64,000 bases of DNA from Brachypterus glaber (lineage: Eukaryota > Arthropoda > Insecta > Coleoptera > Kateretidae): assembly GCA_958510825.1 (NCBI GenBank), contig OY294047.1:43732006-43796005 (forward strand), in the 5' to 3' direction. Positions 11,577 through 22,480 of the stretch are shown here, in pieces. The position numbers and the translations under genes were made by a program. How positions within the stretch are numbered: the first letter of the stretch is position 1; every line of letters starts with the position of its first letter. Under the pieces are notes generated by a model. It was not told the DNA's origin. It was given only the letters and a program-made list of their open reading frames with translations, and did no database searches.

Positions 11577-12090
11577 CAGAGCGGTCCAAAAGTCACCCCA
11601 CCCCCCTCTTAACTTTTGAACCAGTTGAGATATCGACTTCAAATTTGGAACTTTTAAAAGACAACTTAAACTATCTTTTAGCATATATTTAATACTTTCA
11701 GCTCTTAAAATGTGGGCAGGGGGGCATGGGGGCACATTTTTTTAAATGGAAAGGGGGGTCGTGTAATACATCATTTTAAAGCTTAGAACTGTATCCAAAA
11801 ACAATTCTTAATAACCCACCCTTTTGAAACCACCTGCAACTTTGTTCTAAATACCACCCTATTATTAATAATAACATAACTGTTGTTTGGAGCCCCTTAA
11901 AATATAAGAATGAAATGTACTTTTATATTCTTTGATAAAAATTCGGAATGCTATTTGAAAAACAAAAGTTGGGGGTGTTTTCAAGGGGGTGGGTAAGCAA
12001 GGGGCGGTTTTGGATATGTCAGTATAATTTTCTTTGACTCCCATTTAACGCTATTTTTTGCAATTTTTTTTTTAAAGAAGGGACACCCGC
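11577..12090. repeat. Family-B repeat copy (ACAGAGCGGT terminus, G-rich block)
   Basis: It starts with ACAGAGCGGTCCAAAAGTCACCCC, then AACTTTTGAACC, GACAACTTAAACTATC and TTTAGCATATAT, followed by a G-rich block and a GGGTCGTGTAATACATCATTTTAAAG segment. The reverse complement of 41330-41495 begins ACAGTGCGGTGCAAAATTCACCCC and follows the same order. Other copies are near 13805-14345 and 575-640. The terminus is a typical non-autonomous transposon end; no ORF. Confidence 0.7.
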
Positions 12091-12706
12091 TATATCTAAA
12101 GATTTTTATAATTTTTTTTAGACAGATATTTTGTTATTTGGGATATTTGTATTCACGTATGTTAAAAAAGTATATTAGTTTTAAAGCAATTGAGTACTTA
12201 CGAAAAAAAAAATCATTTTACGAGATCCCAGAAAAATTGCTTAAATATGAAACTAGTTAATAAAATCGTAAATAAAAAAAAATTGAATTAAACAAAAAAT
12301 ATATTTAAAAACTGTTCTCAAACAAATTTTATTGCATCATTTAAAATATATAGAAACTCTCCAAGCATTTAGGCGAGTATAACATGGAAATGCACGCTAT
12401 TCAAAATAAAAAACTTTAAAAGAGCGAAAGAGGAAAGGTTTCTATTAACAAACGAACTATGGGGTATTTGACACATAAACATGAACAATTCGATTTTTGA
12501 AATTGGGATTTTATAGGTAATGATTATTGCTTGTGGTAGCCTAATAGATGGTGACAATTCGCTGCTATTTTGTTTTTTTTTTTTTGGGGCTGTCGTCGCT
12601 TACATAGTAATTCTAAATTTGTTTCAATATTAATGGTATTTTTCTACATTTTTAATAAAGGTTTAAAAGGTTGATATACATCTAGGTTATTCTAGAGTTA
12701 TTAACT

Positions 12707-13195
12707 CTACACTCAGAAAAATTTCATCTTGTAAAATCAATAAGAAATTATTTTAATTTTAAAAAATTGCCTTTAAAAATATTAAAAGTAAAAACTTTGC
12801 GTTTTAGTTCTGAATAATATTAATTTAAAAACATAATTTTTACACCAAAACGTTTTTCACTTTAAAGTAAAAGTATTGTCCCTTACTTTCTTATTTTAAT
12901 GTTTTCTTAATAAAATTATAATATTTCCCTTTATATTGTTGAAAAATATCAATATATTAAAAGAAATCTTTTTAAAATAACCAGTTTTTGTATTCAAATC
13001 ATTTAAATTTACAAATGATTTAAAAGGAAACATTTTTCAAATTACAATGAATATTTTTATTTTTACAATCGCTTATTAAGTTAAAAAATATCTTTTTGAA
13101 TTAACAAAAAACACTGTCGGAGCAAAAACATATTGGTTTTCTTTTAAATCATATGACTTTTGTTTGATTTTACAACAATTTTTCTCTGAGTGTAG
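12707..13195. mobile_element. MITE, 489 bp, with 8-9 bp target duplication
   Basis: The ends CTACACTCAGAAAAATTT and ...AATTTTTCTCTGAGTGTAG are inverted repeats, and the arms continue to GTAAAATCAA. Flanks are TTATTAACT at 12698-12706 and CTATTAACT at 13196-13204, a 9-bp duplication with one mismatch (8 bp exact). That length suggests a hAT-like or related superfamily. The interior is AT-rich with no ORF. Similar ends (CTACACTG...) occur near 10825, 26089 and 26690. Confidence 0.8.
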
Positions 13196-13376
13196 CTATT
13201 AACTAATTAGGAATTTCAACAATCAAATTAAATGTGTCAAATAATTCTGACATTTCATTGGTCAGACTCTTAGTTTAGTGTTAATGACTGGGTAAATCAT
13301 CCATAACTCGGCATTACTAGCAAAAATTACCAGTAATCAGTACTTAGTTTTCAGTGTATATAGTACTCACTGTATA

Positions 13377-13800
13377 CGCGGAAAAAAAAATTATAGCTAG
13401 GAGCGCTATAACACACATACCAAGCAAATTATAATCGCTTATTATATAAATACAAGGCTTTCTCTTACAATTATGGCAGTCAGTGTAAAAATTTATATGA
13501 AATACTTTAATTGTTTAGTGAATAATAAAATATAACAAATAGTATGGCATTTATAGCTTAAATAGATTTAATTATTGTCCGTGCTAATAATTTTTATAAT
13601 ATAATAAAATTTCTGTAAATTTATAATAGTGCCTGTAATAAATATAATCGTGTCTGTAATATATATAATCGTTTCCAATTTATTTTTAACATTATTAGTT
13701 ATTGTGTCCCTTATAATCTATAGCTTAAATCACTATAATTTGCCACTGTTACCAAATATCTTATAATGTATAGCGCAGAGCCCACTAATTTCTTTCCGTG
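13377..13800 (-). mobile_element. MITE family A, intact copy, 424 bp, TA-flanked
   Basis: The left end CGCGGAAAAAAAAATTATAGC and the right end ...AATTTCTTTCCGTG are imperfect inverted repeats, with the related inner motifs TAGGAGCGCTATA and TATAGCGCAGAGCCC. TA lies on both sides (13375-13376 and 13801-13802), as expected for Tc1/mariner-type insertion. The reverse complement is collinear with the element split between 46649-46878 and 48443-48641, so this copy shows the empty site of the non-LTR insertion there. Confidence 0.9.
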
Positions 13801-13804
13801 TAAT

Positions 13805-14345
13805 ATACACCGTACAGTATTTAGTGCATGTTGAAAGCCCCCTCTTTAACTTTTGAACGGCCTAAGATATCAACTTGTAATTTGAAACACGTAAATAACC
13901 TAACCCATATAATTTTTTGGTATACATTTATGAGACACATTGGGGGCAGGGGGCAGAGGGGGGATTTTTTAAACAATAATGGTGGCCGTGTGATACATTA
14001 TTTTAAATCATTTTGATTGCTAACATTTTTTTAGGTGGTAGAAATGGGAATTGTTGTCATTTTTTTTTGTTCAATGATTAATTTCATAATACAAAAACGT
14101 AAATTATTCTTTTAAAGTAATTTTAAATGATATAAGTAAAAATTTCAAAAAAAAAAAACAAAAAAACATAAAAAATCTTACATTTTTCAACAAAAAAAAA
14201 TATATACCTTAAAAAAATAAAATATAAAAATTATATGGTCAAAATTTATTATTATTACTATTATTTAATAAGCTTTAAAATAATGTAGCACACCACCCCT
14301 TTTCCATTAAAAAAATGTTTCCCCTTGTGCCCTCCCTTCATTGTG
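13805..14345. repeat. Family-B foldback copy
   Basis: The left part (ACAGTATTTAGTGCATG, CCCCCTCTTTAACTTTTGAAC, then GGGGGCAGGGGGC and GTGTGATACATTATTTTAAAT) is mirrored by CTTTAAAATAATGTAGCACACC, ACCCCTTTTCCATT and CCCCTTGTGCCCTCCC near 14275-14330. The structure is that of the other family-B copies near 0.6, 11.6 and 41.4 kb. Between the arms are long A runs. No gene. Confidence 0.65.
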
Positions 14346-14349
14346 GCAA

Positions 14350-16440
14350 TAAACAAAAATTATTTGGGTTATGTTATTTACCCAAATTTTAATTTGATAT
14401 ATTAAGCTTATCAAAAGTTAATGTGAGGGCAGACTTTAGACACATACTTTAATTAATTTGAGTCCATTTTTTTTTATTTTAATGTATATTTTAATTACTA
14501 CACTACAATAATTCTGTTATTTTTTGTGAAAATAAAAATGTATACAAACTTTGAGTCACTTAATGGATAGCAGTCCAATACGTTAGGCAACATAAATTTA
14601 GGTCTTCAATACCAACCCAAAAAGAAAATTCCCTAAAAAATTATATTTGGATTTTATCAGAGTGCAACAAAAAATGTGCATTATATGCAAAATTATTAAA
14701 GAATACATAAAACAGCTTATTAAACACAAAAACAAGTACAAAATCTTCACACACAACGGGGTATTATCAATGACTGTAAAATTAAGGAGTAGGTCATAAG
14801 TTCCCTAGGAAACTTCAGACTTACTGTACACAGCTGTGCTATAAAAATTTAAAAAAATATAGTTTTTTACTTAAAAAAAAAAACATATATCTTACCTTCA
14901 TGTAATTTAAAATATAATCTAAAATGTTATTTTTATCTAAAATATGCATAATTTTATTTTAAAACAACAATAATTATACTTTTATCTCTTTCTGTAGAAC
15001 TTCTCTCTTTATCTAATCTAAATAGGGGGTAGTCCATTTGAAGATTACGTACTTATTTTTAGTAAGTAATTCTCTACGTGTATACAAATTTTATTACAAT
15101 TTTAGTAAAAATATTTACCCTAATTGAATTAAAATTTAATATCCTGTGTTAAATATATTACAACTCTTTTGTAATTAAAAACTAATTTAATTAATTAAAA
15201 CAAATACAGGATTATTTAAAACAAATTAAGTTTAATTAAATTGTTTTTAATTAAAAGTACATAGGTGTACTCTAAAACCAATAAACATAGTAACATAGCA
15301 AAAACAGATGCTACAGTTTAATGGTCCTCGTATGAGACTATTCGAATGCATTCCAAATCAGGGATATTTATATAATTATTTGTGCATTTTAATTTTCCAT
15401 GTATATTCTAAAATTAAACTAGATGAAACGTTGCAAGCACCCTTTCAAAACATCGGCACTATTGTACACTAGAGCTATCTAGTTTGCAAATTTCAAACTA
15501 GGTGTTTTGTTTGATGAAAATAAAGTTTAGTGCCTTATAGACGGCAAACTATTAAAATCTATAAAGAAATTGCACTGCTCTACTACAGAATTTTCACAAT
15601 CAATGAGAAAATCCCTACCAAAATGTCATATAGCTGCTATTTCACGCTTTTTTGCGATCATCAGTGAGCATATATTGCTATGGTGGCTTTCGCACTGACT
15701 GTTGAAAATTTTAAATACTTATTAAAAATAAGTATAACTGTATCGAGAGCGTACAAATTGATTTTAAATTCTGTATCTTTAAAACATTATAATCTAGCAA
15801 AAAACTGTATGTAACATTTTTTAGGGCTTTTATTTAAAATATAATTTTTTGAAATCGGGCTATAAATATGTGAGATATGCAAAAAAAACCTTTTACTGCT
15901 TTAAACGCCAATATCTCGAAAACAATGCGTTTTAGGAAAACGTTGTTTATAACATTTTTTTACCAATTTAAAATTATCTTTTATATAATTAACCAAATAC
16001 AATAATAAATGCCTTAATTTTAAACGAAAAAACGCTAAAAGTAGGAGTCTTACCCTAAATGTAAAATAATTTATCTTATTTACACATAATTTCGCCTGTT
16101 ACAACTATTATTATGCCTAAATAAATAAATAAAGAAATAAATAATTTTTTTTGATCGAGCGGTAATCCAAGCACTATATTTTTACACCTACTTCTAATAC
16201 TTGGAGGTACTTTTTACATCGTTTTGTTACAAATAATATTATAAGGTATATTTTTTTAATTATAAATAAATTAAACGATGAAGTTATGCTTTCGATTGAT
16301 TATGAAGGATCTAAGTTTGCACATCTCAGTAAAAAAGTTAAAATAAAGATTGCAGATTATTATACGAAAGTTATTTTTTTGACACTAAGCAAAACATCCG
16401 CCATGAACAGAAATCTAAAAGTTTGACACTAAACAGCTTC
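14350..16440. other. AT-rich spacer, nothing assigned
   Basis: No supported gene, terminal repeat or tandem array. The only oddities are repeated TTAATTAAA words near 15120-15270 and an AATAAATAAATAAAGAAATAAATAA run near 16118-16145, which could be the tail of a lost retrotransposed copy. Confidence 0.5.
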
Positions 16441-16460
16441 AACTGATAAAATATTGTAGT

Positions 16461-17345
16461 TTTTATTTATTTATTTATTTATTAACGGGAAAACCCCACC
16501 ACAAAAATTAAATGTACATGAGATAACATGATAACAGAAACCTAATATAATGTAAAAAAAAATAATTGTAACAAAAAAAAATAGAACAAATAACCCTGCA
16601 AATAACAAAAAACTAAATAATTCTAAAATTAAAAATTTAAACATTAATAAGAAATTTAAACATTAATAAAGTTAATACTTATAAAAGAGGTTTTAAACGA
16701 TCTCAAAGTAGAAAAAGTCCAAACTATTGGCTAAAGTCATAACTCTATCCATGGGAGAATTACAACCGTAATTTACGGTAATATGGGATTTTAAAAAGCG
16801 GAGAAAAGTTGCGCATGACCCTAGCCGTAACATTTAAATGTATTTGACTTAGTAAGTCTGGGCAATTAATAAGCCCATTAAATATTTTAAAAAGATAACA
16901 TAAATCTGACGTTTTTCTCCTACTTTCCAATAAATCTACATCTATAAATGAATAAATGTAGGAGTAGTTATGATCAGGAATAGGAGTGTTTAATTAAAAA
17001 GCACAAAATCTAAGCATTTTTCTTTGGATACTTTCCAACCCATCAATATGATTATTATATTGAGGAGACCAAATAATTAAGGCATATTCTAGATCGGATC
17101 TAACTAAAGAATTGTAAACTCTAACTGAAGACCTAACAGAAAACTCACCACAGTTTCTTAAAACAAAACCCAACATCTTAGGTGCTTTAGATGTTATATT
17201 ATTAATATGCATTATAAAGTTAAGCTTACGATCAAAAGTAACACCAAGATCTTTAATACGGACTCTAAGATAGAATCATTAATAAAGTATGAAAATTCAA
17301 CTTTGCGAATGCCCCTATAAAAAGACATTTAGTGATAAGAAAACT
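16461..17345 (-). pseudogene. Non-LTR retrotransposon RT C-terminal fragment with (ATAAA)-like tail
   Basis: On the minus strand the readable part (16994-17212) contains ITSKAPKMLGFVLRNC, VYNSLVRSDLEYALIIWSP and IDGLESIQRKMLRF. This is the RT thumb-side region of jockey/R1-like elements (KxLGF.RN, LVRS.LEYA..WSP, IE.IQRK..RF). Upstream in another frame is KDLGVTFDRKLNF, the preceding conserved block, so a frameshift separates the two. The palm (YADD) and everything before it is missing. On the plus strand the copy starts with TTTATTTATTTATTTATTAA (16461-16484), its A-rich tail. It is a dead 5'-truncated insertion. Confidence 0.85.
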
Positions 17346-17894
17346 ATGACTTCGCTATGTTTAAAGACTGAATATATATTATTTATAAAAATCATTTATA
17401 AAAAATAAAATGAAGTCACCATTACTATTTTTGGTTTTGTTTAAAAGCCACGTTACAGACACATCAATGACAGGGATATTAAAAAAAATTGTTCACTTGA
17501 GATAATATCAAGAACATTAAAAAAAGCCTAACAGTTTCAAAAAATTATTTAAAATAAACTTCTTTGCTAGTCTAGAGATTCGGAGTTGGATTTTTTGTTT
17601 ATTTGGGGTGATGAGCCGGAAAAAGAGGATGGTCTCTTTTTATCGCTGTTTATGCGGGTAGTGCTAGGGGGTGCGGGATTTTCCAGTGCTGCAGCCATTT
17701 TTTATGTTTTACTAAAATTTTGGTGGTTGCGAGATCTTCAGGACATTCGTCATGGGAAATTGAGATTTTTGCACCTTTAAGGCGGATACAATTTCGCATA
17801 ACCAGGTTTTTGTATTTATTTTTATAGTCAAGGTCAAACCTTGCGATAAGAATTGTTTCTTCAAATGCAATAAATTTATTTATTTATTATTTTA

Positions 17895-18917
17895 CCAGAA
17901 CAAGGACTAGCCCAGGGATCTCCCCTTTCTCCTGATTTATATAATGTATACTCACACGACATCTACAAATCCTTTGTTATGGACCTTATTCTAAACTACA
18001 TTGACCCCGAAAGCTATATGATTCAGTTCGCAGATGATACAGGGCTTACACTCAAATACCCTCAAAAAGGCCATAAATAAACTGCAAACTCTCGCAAATC
18101 ACACGGTCAGCTGGATGAATAAATGGAGAATTCTATTAAATCCTTTAAAAACACAATTCATAATCTTTCACCACAAAATCAAAAACACATCACCAACAAT
18201 CAACATTGATGGCCACATTATAAATCCATCTCCCACAGCTAAATATTTGGGAATAGAACTGGACAGCAAGCTCAACTTAAATACACACTACCAGAACATC
18301 AAAAACAAAACTATCCAGAGAGCCAAATACTTTCGTTCTCTCACATACAAAGATCAGGGCATTAGTACGTCGACAGTCTCCACAATTTATGCATCAATAT
18401 GTAGACCACTCCTAGAGTACAGTGTCCCTCTCACATGCAACCTTAGGCGTACTACTCTAAACACAATTAAAGTCACCGAGACGAAAGCTTTAAGAGCGAT
18501 TACAAAAATAAGGAACCCCACGAACCCACTACACAATCCGTCCAACAACCTTTTATATGAAAAAAACTGGTAAAGAACCAATTTGTTACAGACTTTTAAG
18601 ACTAAGGAAAAAATTCAGTGATAACAACGATAATATGAATAAGATACAAACAGTACTAAACTATGATAATCCCACAAACAATCCTAAGAGACGACACCCT
18701 CTCTACCACTTTATCAGTCCTTAGTTCAATGAACATTTTTTCATTATTTATGAACATTATTATTAGTTTTTTTTTCCATTTTTACAAAATTTATTGTATT
18801 AATTACTAAAAATATTGTAAATACCAATGTATTGTAAATTATGGGCAGAAAGACCTCGGTCGTTAGCCCTTTGGTTTATCCAATAAATATTTTTATTATT
18901 ATTATTATTATTATTTT
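17895..18917 (+). pseudogene. Non-LTR retrotransposon RT fragment with FADD motif and (ATT)n tail
   Basis: The first frame reads GLAQGSPLSPDLYNVYSHDI (RT motif B) and MIQFADDTG (motif C, FADD at 18027-18038). A frameshift right after the catalytic aspartates moves the sequence into the 179-codon frame at 18034-18573. That frame continues as KAINKLQTLANHTVSWMNKW, TAKYLGIELDSKLN and YASICRPLLEYSVPL, matching the post-catalytic part of jockey-type RTs. The 3' end has a stop, an untranslated region with AATAAA and a tail of about eight ATT units (18893-18916). Endonuclease and fingers are absent. Non-functional. Confidence 0.88.
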
Positions 18918-19121
18918 ATATTATTTATGTATATTTTTTTAGTAATTACTTCAAGTACTTCGAACGAAATTGTTCACCTACTTAAAGTGAGTGAACTATC
19001 TTGATTATATTTAGCTTTTTAAGCTTTTAAGTTATTTAAAAATAACAACTTTGTTACTCATAAACGTTCCAACCTTGGACGCGTGTTCCAAAATAGTGTC
19101 TTATGTAACTTGTCCTTTAAT

Positions 19122-20194
19122 ATATCGTCGGCTTACAAGTAAAAGGCACTAAGTCAAATGGGATTTTAATAGCACTGTAGTTAATTTTTGATTATCTATG
19201 TATAGGTAAACCGAACTAACTTTTAGGTGGACTGCCAAGGGAGTTTACCCACTATACAAAACGCACCAATTTGATTTTGATTAAAATTTTATCTGGCAAT
19301 AGGCACTAAGTCACTTAGTGCACTTAGTGCGTTTTACTTGTAGATTATTTAAAATGTTTCTGCACTAAGCGACTTTCTAAAAAGAGTTAATTTAAAAATA
19401 TGATTGCTTGAATCATTTGGACTTTTTTATATGATATAATATCGCGTTATTTATTGTACTGACAAACGCATTCAAATTTAACTGATAGATTATTTTAATT
19501 TTGCTCTTAAATCCTTGATTACTACATAAATAACAAGAATATAAGAAAAAAACTAAAGTTCGCGGCAAGTTCGGAAAACAGCCCTTAGAATTGCACCGTG
19601 AAGTGTTTTATCATTAATAATGATTCATTATAATTATTGACTTTAGGAGATGCTTCTTTGCCGGCACAGCCGATGGCCTCTGAAAACTGTCTTAGTTCTG
19701 GCATAGTAAGCAGTTTCATATAATTCATACTAATTAATTTTATTAATTTTGGAAACGTTCTTTAAACAATCTAAATGTCCAAACCCTTCTTTTAAAAATC
19801 TAGTTTTTGAAAATGTATGTAAACATCTTGTTTTCTACTTTATAGTTATACATTACGTTAAATTAATAGAAGGGTTTTAATTTTAAATAGTTGTTTTTTA
19901 TATTATTTTATTGACTTAGTGCTCTTTACTTGTATGCCGACGTCGTGAGCCTACAAGTAAAAAGCACTAAGTCCATGTCTTTTTTCAAATTTAGTTGAAT
20001 TAAACTACTTAATTTTTCTTTATTTAACTGCAAATGGGACATCATTATGTCCAAACATGTCATTGCAATTTCGGTAGTTTTTTTCCAAAAACAATTATTA
20101 CAAAAATTAAAAAACAATAATGAAAGTTAAATTTGTCAATATCTCAAAACCATGTTTTTGGACTTAGTGCTCTTTACTTGTAATCCGACGATAT
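19122..20194. mobile_element. Composite of two inverted-repeat units with shared termini
   Basis: The outer ends ATATCGTCGGCTTACAAGT and ACTTGTAATCCGACGATAT are inverted and continue into GTAAAAGGCACTAAGTC / GACTTAGTGCTCTTTAC. The same terminus appears twice more near the middle: ACTTAGTGCTCTTTACTTGTATGCCGACG (19915-19943) immediately followed by GTGAGCCTACAAGTAAAAAGCACTAAGTCC (19946-19975). The block is therefore two units, of about 820 and 255 bp, joined head to tail. An extra CACTAAGTCACTTAGTGCACTTAGTGCG cluster is at 19305-19332. No transposase is encoded. Confidence 0.8.
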
Positions 20195-20757
20195 TATTAG
20201 TATAGCTATTATCATGTAGCACCAGCTATATCCATTCGTTGAATTAACCTAATTTAAAAATCTAGTGAGTCATAGAGAATATAAGAAAAAAACAGACGAA
20301 CCCTAGATTTAATAAAAAAGATTTTTGTTGACAAGATTTACACAAAAATATATATCTACATATGTATACTGACTGTTTGATTGAAAGTTTGCAATATGGG
20401 AAAACAAAGTAAATTGGCTGGAAGATCAGATGGATGACACCCCATTTATATTTCCCCTGTTTATGGATTCACTGTCGCTCGCATTGAAATGGCAGGTAAA
20501 TTTTCGCTATTTTCCGGGAAACTCTCTTATAAACTTGAGACATATTCAATCTATTGTAAAGACAAAAGGTTTAATTTGTAGAATAAGAAAGCAAAGAACT
20601 AATAATCGTTTAAAAATTGAATAAGTAGATTAATTAGTTTATTTGGGAAGTATTTATAACTTTTTAAAGTTTTTTTTTTGACATAAGAAATTTCCTTACA
20701 ATATGTGTGAGAATGTGAAAGATAAAAAGGTCAAATAGAGTTATAATCTTAAGTGCA

Positions 20758-20957
20758 NNNNNNNNNNNNNNNNNNNNNNNNNNNNNNNNNNNNNNNNNNN
20801 NNNNNNNNNNNNNNNNNNNNNNNNNNNNNNNNNNNNNNNNNNNNNNNNNNNNNNNNNNNNNNNNNNNNNNNNNNNNNNNNNNNNNNNNNNNNNNNNNNNN
20901 NNNNNNNNNNNNNNNNNNNNNNNNNNNNNNNNNNNNNNNNNNNNNNNNNNNNNNNNN
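20758..20957. other. Assembly gap, 200 N
   Basis: A run of exactly 200 N, the usual placeholder for a gap of unknown or estimated size. ORFs that read across it have no meaning. Confidence 0.99.
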
Positions 20958-21108
20958 GCCCTAAAAAAAAGTTAGTTAGCAAAACCACCACTGGCGGCAG
21001 CACTCTTTGACTTTGATGACAGCCGTACTTAAAACTTGTTTGTTTATTATGTAAACAGGTGGTTGACTCGAGATTCTGTGCAAGAACCTTGTGTGAAATT
21101 GATTAAAA

Positions 21109-21237
21109 ATGATTAAGGAAGAATATATGGTTTATACACCTACATATCTCTCCGAAATTGCAAATGCTGCATTAGACATGTTACCATCGAAATCGCAAAA
21201 AGTGTACGATTTAGCCTACGAAATAAATTTAAAATGA
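21109..21237 (+). CDS. Short ORF, 42 aa, with LLPxKS-like motif
   Basis: ATG at 21109 opens a 42-codon frame ending in TGA at 21237. The product carries EIANAALDMLPSKSQKVYDLAYE. From memory, the pattern A..ALD.LP.KS...Y..AY is the N-terminal signature of a group of insect proteins resembling Crypton-type tyrosine recombinases, in which LLPxKSxxxYxxxYxxF precedes the core-binding domain. The frame stops where the family would continue, so it is at best a first exon or a truncated relic. It lies between the assembly gap and the ribozyme element. Function is unknown; the link to Crypton is inference. Confidence 0.4.
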   Translation: MIKEEYMVYTPTYLSEIANAALDMLPSKSQKVYDLAYEINLK

Positions 21238-21396
21238 GCTAAGGAAGGTTTAAGTTAATTTTGAAAGGGTTTTATTGGCCTATTTTAATAAAAAAGCCAT
21301 ACTTTATTAATGAATAAATTAAATTCAAAAATTAATATTTAAAAAAATATATATATAGGATTTATTATTCCATCAATCTATTTTCTAATCATCGTA

Positions 21397-21463
21397 CAGA
21401 GTGATATTGGTAGACTGACAGTTTCGGGCTGCTGGCCCTCTTCAGTACCAAGAGTCAACTCTG
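21397..21463 (-). ncRNA. Type I hammerhead ribozyme motif, copy 1
   Basis: Minus strand, 5' to 3': outer stem I CAGAGT, internal loop TGACTC, inner stem I TTGGTA, core CTGAAGA, stem II GGGC-CAGCA-GCCC, core GAA, stem III ACT-GTC-AGT, cleavage nucleotide C, inner stem I TACCAA, loop TATC, outer stem I ACTCTG. All canonical core residues (CUGANGA, GAA-A, N-U-H as GUC) are present and both stem I segments pair fully. Predicted self-cleavage follows GUC. The short stem III is typical of retroelement hammerheads, which often act as dimers. Confidence 0.9.
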
Positions 21464-21750
21464 CACGCTGATTAAGAAAACGTTTTTAGACTTTACTCGC
21501 AAAAGGAATATAGCCATTAGATTGATGTAGACTTGTGCGCCATCTATTTCTAGATGTAGACAACTACTCATACCTCTCCTAATCTGGAGACTTTGAATGG
21601 TAGCAAGTTGAAGACTTGTGTGTCTCAAGCACATAGTACCACTAACGGGTGGTTAGACGTAAAATTAGTAAGGACAGAAATTTTTAATTTTAAACAAAAT
21701 TATAAAAATATTAATTTATTATTCCATCAATCTATTTTCTAATCATCGTA

Positions 21751-21817
21751 CAGAGTGATATTGGTAGACTGACAGTTTCGGGCTGCTGGCCCTCTTCAGT
21801 ACCAAGAGTCAACTCTG
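21751..21817 (-). ncRNA. Type I hammerhead ribozyme motif, copy 2
   Basis: Identical to the motif one period (354 bp) upstream: CTGAAGA, a GGGC/GCCC stem II, GAAAC, an AGTC cleavage site, and two paired stem I segments around internal loops. Cleavage here and at the neighbouring copy would release a unit-length RNA suitable for circularisation. Confidence 0.9.
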
Positions 21818-22104
21818 CACGCTGATAAAGAAAACGTTTTTAGACTTTACTCGCAAAAGGAATATAGCCATTAGATTGATGTAGACTTGTGCGCCATCTA
21901 TTTCTAGATGTAGACAACTACTCATACCTTTCCTAATCTGGAGACTTTGAATGGTAGCAAGTTGAAGACTTGTGTGTCTCAAGCACATAGTACCACTAAC
22001 GGGTGGTTAGACGTAAAATTAGTAAGGACAGAAATTTTTAATTTTAAACAAAATTATAAAAATATTAATTTATTATTCCATCAATCTATTTTCTAATCAT
22101 CGTA

Positions 22105-22171
22105 CAGAGTGATATTGGTAGACTGACAGTTTCGGGCTGCTGGCCCTCTTCAGTACCAAGAGTCAACTCTG
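22105..22171 (-). ncRNA. Type I hammerhead ribozyme motif, copy 3
   Basis: Third motif of the array, with unchanged core and stems. The unit carrying it is cut short at the switch to the inverted segment near 22314. Confidence 0.9.
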
Positions 22172-22319
22172 CACGCTGATAAAGAAAACGTTTTTAGACT
22201 TTACTCGCAAAAGGAATATAGCCATTAGATTGATGTAGACTTGTGCGCCATCTATTTCTAGATGTAGACAACTACTCATACCTCTCCTAATCTGGAGACT
22301 TTGAATGGTAGCAAGTTGA

Positions 22320-22377
22320 CTCTTGGTACTGAAGAGGGCCAGCAGCCCGAAACTGTCAGTCTACCAATATCACTCTG
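22320..22377 (+). ncRNA. Partial hammerhead motif in the inverted segment
   Basis: After the orientation switch the plus strand reads CTCTTGGTA, CTGAAGA, GGGC-CAGCA-GCCC, GAAAC, TGTCAGTC, TACCAATATCACTCTG. Core, stem II, stem III and inner stem I are intact. The outer stem I strand (CAGAGT) is replaced by sequence from the other orientation (GTAGCAAGTTGA), so the tertiary-contact region is broken. Confidence 0.8.
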
Positions 22378-22480
22378 TACGATGATTAGAAAATAGATTG
22401 ATGGAATAATAAATTAATATTTTTATAATTTTGTTTAAAATTAAAAATTTCTGTCCTTATATATATAGGATGCTTGAAGA

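Larger units (their letters stand above)
21361..22459 (-). mobile_element. Hammerhead-ribozyme tandem element (retrozyme / Penelope-LTR-like), copy 1
   Basis: Two full 354-bp units (marker ATTCCATC at 21367, 21721 and 22075) and a third partial unit are followed by an inverted partial unit from 22314 to the end. The first base of the element follows TATATATAGGA (21350-21360), which recurs right after the other end (22460-22470), an 11-bp target duplication. The ends are TTTATTATTCC and TCTGTCCTTA, the same two ends as the element at 56221-57668. Each unit carries a 67-nt hammerhead motif on the minus strand. There is no RT, so the element must be mobilised in trans. Tandem monomers, an inverted part, hammerheads and variable duplications are the known design of animal retrozymes and Penelope-like element terminal repeats. 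Confidence 0.88.

Noticed and set aside
20749..21010. Frames crossing the N run
   Set aside because: They exist only because unknown bases do not create stops.
21361..22459. CRISPR-like or plain satellite array
   Set aside because: Units are 354 bp with no short-repeat/spacer pattern, and defined ends plus target duplications at two loci show a mobile element.
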